Shown in pieces: positions 1 to 5,541 of a DNA stretch of 11,014 nt. A program made the translations under genes and the position numbers. The stretch's first letter is position 1, and every line of letters begins with the position of its first letter. The notes below the pieces were generated by a model, which saw only the letters and a list, made by a program, of their open reading frames with translations, had not been told where the DNA came from and searched no databases. Source of the DNA: Firmicutes bacterium UBA5389 (GTDB lineage Bacteria; Bacillota; DTU025); contig DHON01000041.1 of the NCBI GenBank assembly GCA_002409965.1, positions 1-11,014 on the forward strand. The letters are read 5' to 3'.

Positions 1-23
1 GAGTTACTCTCACAGGCTCCTAG
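1..23. repeat. Left copy of 23-bp terminal inverted repeat
   Basis: Bases 1-23 are the exact reverse complement of 10991-11013. Both copies reach the window edge, so the repeat may continue outside. Inside the window the two copies diverge immediately after a shared CTCCTAG. In the right copy the sequence is coding (PIN-domain gene); read in the same frame, the left copy continues for only three further codons before a TAA. This could be the inner tip of a longer inverted repeat, or an assembly effect in which both contig ends enter the same graph node. Confidence 0.85.
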
Positions 24-111
24 CATGGTCATAACGGCCCTTGAGGAGACCGGACGAGTGGTCTCAAGACGCATACCACTACAGATGCTAACCTCGTTGC
101 CTCCGTCGTGA
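1..111 (+). CDS. Possible 3' end of an unrecognised gene entering from the left
   Basis: Frame 1 is open from the left edge to a TGA at 109-111, giving 36 codons. It includes the stretch TALEETGRVVSRRIPLQM, which looks like ordinary protein sequence but matches no family I can name. An internal ATG at 25 has no good ribosome binding site. The first seven or eight codons lie in the terminal repeat, which is read in a different frame in the PIN gene at the other end. This may be chance. Confidence 0.15.
   Translation, partial: ELLSQAPSMVITALEETGRVVSRRIPLQMLTSLPPS
40..68. other. Stem-loop
   Basis: GAGACC at 46-51 pairs with GGTCTC at 60-65 around an 8-nt loop. The stem is extended by CTT (40-42) with AAG (66-68), with GAG (43-45) bulged out. 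No T-run follows on the plus strand, so it is not a standard intrinsic terminator. Its role is unknown. Confidence 0.35.
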
Positions 112-243
112 TGACTGCAGCTAACAACTCCGATGCCGAGCCGCTGCCCGGAGTCCCGGAGCAGTGAAAAGCTGATCGAGCGAGGCCCGATCGACTCATA
201 TGGCCTGCATTGGAAGATGCATGGATGATGTTGCACAGGTTAC

Positions 244-249
244 AAGGAG
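244..249 (+). promoter_or_regulatory. Shine-Dalgarno of small ORF 257-421
   Basis: AAGGAG lies 7 nt before the ATG at 257. It is the main reason to prefer that start over the upstream ATGs at 200 and 221 and to take the small ORF seriously. Confidence 0.4.
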
Positions 250-256
250 ATGGCAT

Positions 257-421
257 ATGCGTGTGGAATCGTGTACAATACACATGCGTACCATATCGCT
301 CGTCGCACTACGGACTGCACATCACAGTTCTCGCTCGTCATCAGTCTACGCAATGGATAGCCTGGTGGTTCAACTCATAGCGCTTTGCGAGTGGATGCAG
401 AGGTCTGTCAGCCAATTCTGA
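257..421 (+). CDS. Small ORF of unknown function, 54 aa
   Basis: This 54-residue ORF starts at an ATG preceded by AAGGAG at good spacing. Its TGA (419-421) abuts the AGGAGGG that serves the LuxR-type gene downstream, an arrangement typical of translational coupling. The protein is rich in Ser, Arg and His in the middle, and a short hydrophobic stretch (about 37-45, DSLVVQLIAL) precedes a C-terminal tail. I see no domain, metal site or clear signal peptide. If real, it would be the first gene of the LuxR-ABC group. The case rests on the ribosome binding site and spacing, and chance cannot be excluded at this length. Confidence 0.3.
   Translation: MRVESCTIHMRTISLVALRTAHHSSRSSSVYAMDSLVVQLIALCEWMQRSVSQF
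271..283. promoter_or_regulatory. Short palindrome GTGTA-CAA-TACAC
   Basis: This is a perfect 5-bp inverted repeat with a 3-nt centre. TACAAT at 274-279 inside it resembles a -10 element, but no convincing -35 lies 16-18 bp upstream. The site falls inside the small ORF 257-421. It could be an operator for the neighbouring LuxR-type regulator, but there is no direct support. Confidence 0.2.
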
Positions 422-427
422 GGAGGG
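421..427 (+). promoter_or_regulatory. Shine-Dalgarno of the LuxR-type gene
   Basis: AGGAGGG, 7 nt before the ATG at 435, overlaps the last base of the upstream TGA. It fixes the start of the regulator gene. Confidence 0.7.
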
Positions 428-434
428 CGCGCCC

Positions 435-731
435 ATGGCCAGACTTATGCGGCTTCTCTACAAGCTCACTAGGCGAGAGCTGGAGATTGTTGCAGTGATG
501 AACACGTATCCCCACTGCAATGCTAACATGCTATCGGAGCTCCTATGCGTCACCAAATCATGCGTCTACGGGCACTGTTCACGGATATACGCGAAGCTCA
601 GGGTCACCAATAAGCTGGAGATGCTTCTTTGGTGCAGAGAGAACGAACTCGTCTCTGGTCTCGAGGAGTTCGTCCCTGACTGCGCCCGAAGGCGCGCCGA
701 GGAACTCGGCATTGTCTCGCGTTCTCTCTAG
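435..731 (+). CDS. Stand-alone LuxR-type HTH DNA-binding protein, 98 aa
   Basis: The protein carries a single LuxR/GerE-type helix-turn-helix domain. It opens with LTRRELEIV at residues 11-19, where this family usually has LTxRExEVL. The helical block at about 29-66 ends in VYGHCSRIYAKLRV (about 44-57), the position of the recognition helix in this fold. No receiver, autoinducer or other sensor domain precedes it, so the whole protein is an output domain plus a 30-residue charged tail. Its stop (TAG, 729-731) is 71 bp before the ABC ATPase start, and both lie on the plus strand. The inferred role is a local transcriptional regulator of the transporter and peptide genes. It has five Cys residues, which is unusual for this fold and might reflect redox or metal sensing. 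The family call is firm; the targets are unknown. Confidence 0.8.
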   Translation: MARLMRLLYKLTRRELEIVAVMNTYPHCNANMLSELLCVTKSCVYGHCSRIYAKLRVTNKLEMLLWCRENELVSGLEEFVPDCARRRAEELGIVSRSL

Positions 732-789
732 TGCCGCAGATGGGCATGGGTTGCCTATGGATCATGATCGACGACGCAATCCAGATGTC

Positions 790-795
790 GGAGGG
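790..795 (+). promoter_or_regulatory. Shine-Dalgarno deciding the ABC ATPase start
   Basis: GGAGGG lies 7 nt before the ATG at 803. The earlier in-frame GTG at 731 overlaps the stop of the preceding gene but has no such site, so 803 is preferred. Confidence 0.65.
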
Positions 796-802
796 ATATC
801 GA

Positions 803-1768
803 ATGGTACATACCGAGCGCTTGACCAAGGCCTTTGACGGGAGTTCTCTGGCCAAGCGACGGCCAGTTACAGCCTTGTGCGATGTGACGATGGAGGTGAA
901 GAAAAGCGAGATCTTCACGCTAATTGGTCCCAACGGGGCGGGCAAGAGTACCCTTATCCGAATACTCTCAACACTGTTGCTGCCGACAAGTGGCGAGGCT
1001 TGGGTGAACGGGTACAGTATTGTCCGCGATGGAGTCAGAGTGAGAGCGTCCATCGGCCTCAGCCCCGGGGGTGAGAGGTCGTTCTACTTCAGACTGACAG
1101 GCCGTCAGAATCTGGAGTTCTTTGGCGCCCTTCAAGGACTGCCTCATCGAACTATACGCCAACGTATCAACGAGGTACTGGATCTGGTCGACTTGACCTC
1201 TGACGCGGATAGGCAGTTCATGACGTACTCGACAGGCATGAGAAGACGGTTGAGCATTGCCAGATCCCTGCTTTCTAGCCCTCCCTTGGTGATCATGGAT
1301 GAGCCGACCGCATCGGTAGACCCGGCATCGGCTTCGCGCATTCGTGAGTACATGCTGGAGCTGAAACGTGCTGGCCACACGGTCATACTTACGACTCACA
1401 ATCTCCATGAGGCAGAGCAACTGTCTGACCGTATAGGCCTTCTTCAAGAAGGAAGACTCGGACCGGTTGACACGCCTACCAATTTTCGGCAGGCTTCTCG
1501 GCAACGTCACGTCCGCATCAAGGTTCTCGACAGTGGCAGCGGTTGCTCAGGCCTTGTCCATGCGTTGGGGGGCATTCCCAGCGTGCTGCGAGTTACTGAA
1601 CAGGGGGAATGCCTTACGCTGATTACCAGTGACTGCGCTCATACCCTCACCGCGGCGCTGACGGCTATCGTGCAGAGCGGTCTTGCGGTGGACTCAGTGA
1701 CCGCTGAGCCTCCTTCTCTTGAGGAAGTCTATCTGGCTCTGACGGGAGGTCTTGTGAAAAGTGTATAA
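803..1768 (+). CDS. ABC transporter ATP-binding protein (ABC-2 exporter type)
   Basis: This is the cytoplasmic ATPase of an export ABC transporter, 321 aa. Visible motifs are Walker A GPNGAGKST (42-50), a signature region YSTGMRRRLSIAR (142-154) with STGMR in place of LSGGQ, Walker B LVIMDEPT (162-169), the D-loop SVDP (171-174) and the switch His199 in TTHN. The Q-loop region reads IGLSPGGERSFYFRLTGRQN, without the usual Gln; related ATPases with an ERSFYWRLTG block also lack it, so this is probably a subfamily trait. The C-terminal 90 residues match the accessory domain common in DrrA/CcmA-like ATPases. The start at 803 is set by GGAGGG; a GTG at 731 would add 24 residues. The gene overlaps its permease by 8 bp. 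By context it most likely exports the modified peptides or gives immunity to them. Confidence 0.93.
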   Translation: MVHTERLTKAFDGSSLAKRRPVTALCDVTMEVKKSEIFTLIGPNGAGKSTLIRILSTLLLPTSGEAWVNGYSIVRDGVRVRASIGLSPGGERSFYFRLTGRQNLEFFGALQGLPHRTIRQRINEVLDLVDLTSDADRQFMTYSTGMRRRLSIARSLLSSPPLVIMDEPTASVDPASASRIREYMLELKRAGHTVILTTHNLHEAEQLSDRIGLLQEGRLGPVDTPTNFRQASRQRHVRIKVLDSGSGCSGLVHALGGIPSVLRVTEQGECLTLITSDCAHTLTAALTAIVQSGLAVDSVTAEPPSLEEVYLALTGGLVKSV

Positions 1769-2564
1769 GGTGTGGATCTTTCTAAAGCGCAGAGTGGTCA
1801 CATTCGCAAGCTATCGCATGGCTCTCGTCATGTCGTTTCTAGGTGTACTGTTAAGCTCACTCCAGTTCTACTTTATGTCTCGAATGCTCGGAGACGGGCT
1901 GTACATACCGAGCCTCTCGCCGTACGGCGGTGATCTCATGTCGTACCTGATCATAGGTAGCTCGTTCCTCGGTCTAGTCAACGTGGGACTCACGTCCTCT
2001 TCGGGAGCAATCCGAAACGAACAGCTCACGGGCACGCTGGAGTTCCTATTGATGTCTGAGACCCCGCTTTGGCAGATACTCGCGTATTCTGCGGTAGCCG
2101 ACTTCCTGAGCGCTGCGGTTGGCACGGTCGTGGTATTCGCCGCTATGGCTCTCTGCATAGGCATGGAGGTGCATGCCAATCTTGTAGCTGCGGGTGTTGT
2201 GCTGCTGCTCGCCGTCATAAGCATGTCGGGCATAGGCCTGATGTCCGCTGGGATGATTATGGTAACCAAACAGGGTGACCCCGTGTCATGGGTATTCGGG
2301 GTGCTTTCGGGCTTCATGAGTGGTGCAGTATTTCCTGTAGAGCTGCTGCCTTCAGCGCTCCGATATCTCTCACGTCTCCTGCCGTCATCGCATGCGCTAA
2401 GCGCCTTGAGAAAAGCCATCACTGCAAATGCATCACTGAGTGAGGTATCTGGCGACGTTGCATCACTTGCATTACTAGCATTAGTGTATGTCCCTCTAGG
2501 CATACTCGCGCTAAGCCAAGGTTTCAACATTGCTCGTTCTCGAGGCGGCTTAGCTGAATACTAG
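1761..2564 (+). CDS. ABC-2 type permease
   Basis: This 267-aa membrane protein has about six hydrophobic segments, near residues 21-40, 59-78, 106-135, 141-168, 175-190 and 233-253. That is the usual layout of ABC-2 transporter permeases. The block GAVFPVELLPSALRYLSRLL (188-207), followed by P, is the characteristic P-rich motif before the last segment of this family. It starts at a GTG overlapping the last 8 bp of the ATPase gene, with GGGAGGT about 10 nt upstream, so the two are translated together and form one exporter. No peptidase C39 domain is present, so this transporter does not remove a double-Gly leader itself. A cleaving enzyme, if one is needed, would have to come from elsewhere; the S41 proteins are candidates. 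The substrate is inferred from context only. Confidence 0.88.
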   Translation: MYKVWIFLKRRVVTFASYRMALVMSFLGVLLSSLQFYFMSRMLGDGLYIPSLSPYGGDLMSYLIIGSSFLGLVNVGLTSSSGAIRNEQLTGTLEFLLMSETPLWQILAYSAVADFLSAAVGTVVVFAAMALCIGMEVHANLVAAGVVLLLAVISMSGIGLMSAGMIMVTKQGDPVSWVFGVLSGFMSGAVFPVELLPSALRYLSRLLPSSHALSALRKAITANASLSEVSGDVASLALLALVYVPLGILALSQGFNIARSRGGLAEY

Positions 2565-2566
2565 GC

Positions 2567-3011
2567 TCATTTTTCAGCGCGCCAGGACAAGCTTGACGTT
2601 CCCAGCGGGTGCAATTCCCGCCCCGGCAAGGACTCGGGCAGGAAGGAGCGCTTGACTCTTGACTGGCTGGTAAGCCATATCTGAATGCTTCGCGCCCTGG
2701 GAGTGCTGCAGTTGTTGAGGACTATGTGAATCTTGCCTATTGGGTGCTTGGCTACGATGCGCTCCAGGAACTCGATAAGCTCAATAGCTCGCTGTCAATC
2801 AAAGACGAGGTGCATGAAGCCCCGTCCAGACGTCCATTGCGCTGGATACGCTCTTCTTGCGGTCCATGCCGAGCGTTGGAACCCGCAACTGCTTGCCGCG
2901 CGGCATCCATTGACTGACTGCGTTCTCCGAGGCGCTGAACCCGTGCGCAATGTCCGCCATGCAGTGGTTTCTGTTGGAAAGGAGTACCGGCAGTTGCTTG
3001 CCCCTCTACGT
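2567..3011 (-). pseudogene. Degraded IS630-type transposase
   Basis: On the minus strand a broken DDE transposase can be followed through more than one frame. Around 2960-2830 one frame reads QWMPRGKQLRVPT, then KKSVSSAMDVWTG. The frame then shifts and reads FMHLVFD, a stop, then IELIEFLERIVAKHPIGKIH, IVLNN and finally SFLPESLPGRELHP, ending at 2567. The order WMPRG...VPT, ALDVxTG, IEFLE, IHLILDN and FLPxxxPELNP is that of IS630-family enzymes. The second catalytic Asp (usually LDN) is Asn, and the first DE appears as DI, so it is dead by mutation as well as by frameshift. It fills the space between the permease and rSAM-1. I found no intact terminal inverted repeats. Confidence 0.7.
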
Positions 3012-3014
3012 TGC

Positions 3015-4349
3015 TTATGTCGACTTGTCGCATTGGCCTGAGCCCGCGGCAACCTCCTCATAGTGGTTGTTGAACGCCCTAAGAACCGAGTTGAGATAGG
3101 CTGGTCCCCAACGGCAGTCGGGCTTCCCATTCTGCATCCATCTACTGGGGCACCCTCCCCGACATGATGGCAGGAAGGAGCAGTCCATGCATTCTGGTCT
3201 GTCAAAGGGATTGAGCATGGACCAGCGCTGCAGTGAGACGGATGAGATTGACGGATTGGCGTGTACACTGCCGACCGACAGCTCCTCGCGCCCCAAAACC
3301 TCAAGGCACTTGTAGAGCCGGCCATCCGGATCGATCGCATAAGCCTTGGGACGCCTCGCCATGCAGGCTCTTGCCGGCGTTGGCACTTCCAGCCACATGC
3401 CTGCTGCAGCTCCGTGCGTGGCATGCCATCCCTCGAAGAACTCAAGGAAAGCTGCATCGGACATGCAATGTGGGTAATCGTTGAAACGATCTACAGGAGT
3501 AGTGTAGAAGGCTGCTCGGCCGCTTCCAACTATGTTCTGCTGAACCAAGTAGCTGTGGAGATCATCTATACTTGACACGTTCACCTGATCCACATTCGAT
3601 CGAACCGCGATTCTCATGTGCATCACCGCATATCGGAGGTTGCCAGTGATTTCGGCGAAACTGCCATCGCCGCTTTTCAGCATGCGCCTCTCGTCGTGCA
3701 TGTGTTGCGGTCCATCCAGCGTTATTGTGGCATTTGTCACCCCAAGCGACACTAGTCTGTCTACTGTGGCTGGCGTCAGCAGGAATCCGTTTGTCGAAAT
3801 CGATCCCCAGAACCCAAGGCGATTGCTATTGGCCCATTCTCTCAGACTGCTGGTAATGGAGAACACCGTATCGACTTCAAGCAGGGGCTCTCCCCCGAAC
3901 CAGTCCAGGGAGATGCCCGAGGTTCCGCGGGCCAGCGTCTTTGCGAACTCAACAGTCCTGCAGATAGTGTCCGAATCCATAGAGCGGACGCTCTTGTTGG
4001 GGCCCTGGAAGCAATACGCACAGCTAAAGTTGCACTCCATTGTGGGTGCAACCACTACCTGTGTGACTGGGCTGCCGTACCATACAGCCATCGTCTCCGA
4101 GAATGCGAGAAGACGTTCATCAAGGTCAGGTGGCACGAGGAATCTGCCTGCGCATAGCTGTTCTACCACTGAATGCTCAAGGCTCTGGATTGCGCCCTTG
4201 GCGATAAGCTCGGCGATCCCAGGGTCAACCTTGATCATCGCCCCTGTGGACGAGTTGAATACCAGCAGGCCTGATCCATCCCGTGCTTCTACAACGTGGT
4301 TGTACCGCGAGACAGCCAGATTCCCGTTCTCTTGTGAACCGGCAGGCAT
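3015..4349 (-). CDS. Radical SAM/SPASM peptide maturase, rSAM-1
   Basis: This 444-aa enzyme belongs to the radical SAM superfamily with a C-terminal SPASM domain, the class that installs thioether or carbon-carbon links in ribosomal peptides. Residues 14-90 (from SRYNHVV to LVPPDLDE) look like the small N-terminal domain often used by such maturases to bind precursor peptides. The SAM-binding cluster motif is C106-x3-C110-x2-C113 in CNFSCAYCF, followed by FGGEP (151-155) and TLDGP (210-214). The SPASM cysteines are complete: C329, G343 and C348, then C387-x2-C390-x5-C396-x3-C400, then C412. This predicts two auxiliary 4Fe-4S clusters. The start is set by GGGAGG 8 nt upstream and by alignment with rSAM-2; an ATG at 4451 would add 34 unrelated residues. 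It is transcribed away from the peptide gene at 5106. Substrate assignment is inferred. Confidence 0.92.
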   Translation of the reverse strand: MPAGSQENGNLAVSRYNHVVEARDGSGLLVFNSSTGAMIKVDPGIAELIAKGAIQSLEHSVVEQLCAGRFLVPPDLDERLLAFSETMAVWYGSPVTQVVVAPTMECNFSCAYCFQGPNKSVRSMDSDTICRTVEFAKTLARGTSGISLDWFGGEPLLEVDTVFSITSSLREWANSNRLGFWGSISTNGFLLTPATVDRLVSLGVTNATITLDGPQHMHDERRMLKSGDGSFAEITGNLRYAVMHMRIAVRSNVDQVNVSSIDDLHSYLVQQNIVGSGRAAFYTTPVDRFNDYPHCMSDAAFLEFFEGWHATHGAAAGMWLEVPTPARACMARRPKAYAIDPDGRLYKCLEVLGREELSVGSVHANPSISSVSLQRWSMLNPFDRPECMDCSFLPSCRGGCPSRWMQNGKPDCRWGPAYLNSVLRAFNNHYEEVAAGSGQCDKST

Positions 4350-4357
4350 AAGCTCAT

Positions 4358-4363
4358 CCTCCC
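4358..4363 (-). promoter_or_regulatory. Shine-Dalgarno deciding the rSAM-1 start
   Basis: On the minus strand GGGAGG lies 8 nt before the ATG at 4349. That ATG aligns with the start of rSAM-2, whereas the upstream ATG at 4451 has no comparable site. Confidence 0.65.
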
Positions 4364-4717
4364 GACTGGTGTGGCAGTGACCGGGCCTGCCTGGGATACT
4401 GATGATGCCCGCGATGGCGGCCATCCTCCACTTAGGTTGCCGAGCTCCCATGCCCTCAGGGATTGGGGCGGACCCAGGATGCAGCGTATCACCTCACTCC
4501 GCATTGCAGTGAATGGCAGAGGGAAGCACGCGCTTGGACATGTCTGAGCCAGTCTTCGCTAACGGCGTAATGCTCTGCGCACGACTGGTATTCCCCCGAA
4601 TCCACATGACTCCTTGCATGTACGCTTCAGAGTTCCTGGCAGTCATCTACCGTGTTATGTGCAGCTTACAGCTGTGCCCTGCGCACGTGGGCAAGCTTAC
4701 CGGGCGTACGCTTTGGC

Positions 4718-4858
4718 GTGACAGAGGCGATAATCTGCTCAGACGCCTCAGCTCAATCCGAGATCGCTGTGTTTACAGGGTTCGGGGCTTGCCATGACGT
4801 GTGCACGGAATGCGGGACATGTGGTAGGTGTCGACACGAAACCTTGCAGTGCCCTTGA
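4718..4858 (+). CDS. Cys-rich small ORF, weak candidate
   Basis: From a GTG at 4718 (or an in-frame ATG at 4652) this frame encodes a peptide whose last 22 residues hold six Cys (CHDVCTECGTCGRCR, then QC near the end), with one more Cys near the start. Cys-rich C-termini are typical of substrates of SPASM radical SAM enzymes, and the ORF lies between rSAM-1 and peptide 1. Against it, neither start has a visible Shine-Dalgarno, and the sequence shares no motif with the two peptides described below. It could be chance, a third precursor or a remnant. Confidence 0.18.
   Translation: MTEAIICSDASAQSEIAVFTGFGACHDVCTECGTCGRCRHETLQCP
4828..4837. promoter_or_regulatory. 10-bp palindrome GTGTCGACAC
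   Basis: A perfect palindrome in the divergent intergenic region, with the same GTGT/ACAC half-ends as the palindrome at 271-283 but different spacing. It lies inside the weak Cys-rich frame. A role as an operator is speculative. Confidence 0.15.
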
Positions 4859-5088
4859 TAGGAGATACCCTGACCTCGCCGAAAATCTCATTTGATGCCG
4901 CAATCATCTGCAGCAATGGGCAGTGACCTGACCTGCCTCAGTCCGTTGTGTAGTCACTGCCTGCTGGGAGGGCTGTCTTGCTCCCCAGCTGATCACATAA
5001 ACAGGGTCCAGACCACAGACGCAAGCGGATTGTGCGGTTCGATACAGAATCCATCCGTGTGAGTATCCAGGGCAACCCATGCCTGAAT

Positions 5089-5097
5089 GAGGAGGTG
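5089..5097 (+). promoter_or_regulatory. Strong Shine-Dalgarno of peptide 1
   Basis: GAGGAGGTG lies 8 nt before the ATG at 5106. The string ATGAGGAGGTG recurs exactly before peptide 2, so the two peptide genes share their translation start region. Confidence 0.75.
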
Positions 5098-5105
5098 CGC
5101 AAGAC

Positions 5106-5291
5106 ATGGTTGAATGGCGGGTTCTACCAGTAGTGCTGACGGGCGGAATCGCTCCCACTTACGCGCCAGAACCACCCTGCATAACGCCCTATGGCGACGA
5201 ACGTTGCTGGCAGTATTCACCCTGTGCGCGACATCTGCCTGACATGTGCACGTGTGTGTTCCCGGGTCTTCCGTTCTTCCGGAATCCTTAG
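5106..5291 (+). CDS. Cys-rich RiPP precursor candidate, peptide 1 (61 aa)
   Basis: The peptide begins MVEW and has five Cys, at 25, 34, 40, 48 and 50 (spacing C-x8-C-x5-C-x7-C-x-C). Residues 23-40 contain PPCITP, then GDER, then CWQYSPC, and match the second peptide nearly residue for residue, with identical Cys spacing. The first 20 residues are hydrophobic with a Gly-Gly at 13-14 but are not a typical signal peptide, so this part may be a leader. The 11-residue Cys-free tail is aromatic and proline rich. A very strong ribosome binding site supports expression. It lies between the divergent rSAM-1 gene and a secreted S41 peptidase. I infer it is the substrate of a SPASM enzyme, with Cys thioether or aromatic carbon links possible. 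I do not recognise the family by name. Confidence 0.78.
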   Translation: MVEWRVLPVVLTGGIAPTYAPEPPCITPYGDERCWQYSPCARHLPDMCTCVFPGLPFFRNP

Positions 5292-5541
5292 CGAGTCTGT
5301 CCAATGACCAGATAGGGGCTGCGCATCACGGCCACCCATGTGCGAGCAAAGCACATGTCGGTGACGAACCAATGGTGCGCCAGGTGTGTAGTCAGACCAG
5401 ATGGGCAGATGTGACTACCAGGATCGGCGCATCGATCTCTCGTTGCACTACGCTGTTCGGTCGTTGTCTTTCCAGAGTAAGCACAGCGTAGATAGGATGA
5501 GTCAGGAGTTGGCTGAGCTCGAAAACGGGAGGCTGACACGA

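Larger units (their letters stand above)
4350..5105. other. Long region between divergent rSAM-1 and peptide 1, no firm gene
   Basis: This 756-bp stretch must hold the promoters for both divergent genes, but I find no convincing -35/-10 pair. It contains a perfect 10-bp palindrome (GTGTCGACAC, 4828-4837) and one Cys-rich open frame, listed separately. Other open frames here lack ribosome binding sites and family signatures. Its length is out of line with the tight packing elsewhere, so it may hold a long leader transcript, a small RNA or decayed sequence. Confidence 0.5.

Noticed and set aside
731..802. GTG at 731 as the ABC ATPase start, overlapping the LuxR stop.
   Set aside because: No ribosome binding site at proper spacing; the 24 extra residues are not typical, and GGAGGG precedes the ATG at 803.
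604..1510. Minus-strand frames opposite the LuxR and ABC ATPase genes.
   Set aside because: They mirror well-supported plus-strand genes and carry no recognisable motifs.
2590..2620. Hairpin GCGGG-TGCAATT-CCCGC looking like a tRNA T-arm or terminator.
   Set aside because: The loop lacks the TTCRA pattern, no other tRNA parts or T-run are present, and the sequence falls inside the transposase relic.
3616..4380. Long plus-strand frame opposite rSAM-1 (254 codons).
   Set aside because: It is the antisense of a gene with complete radical SAM and SPASM motifs and shows no domain of its own.
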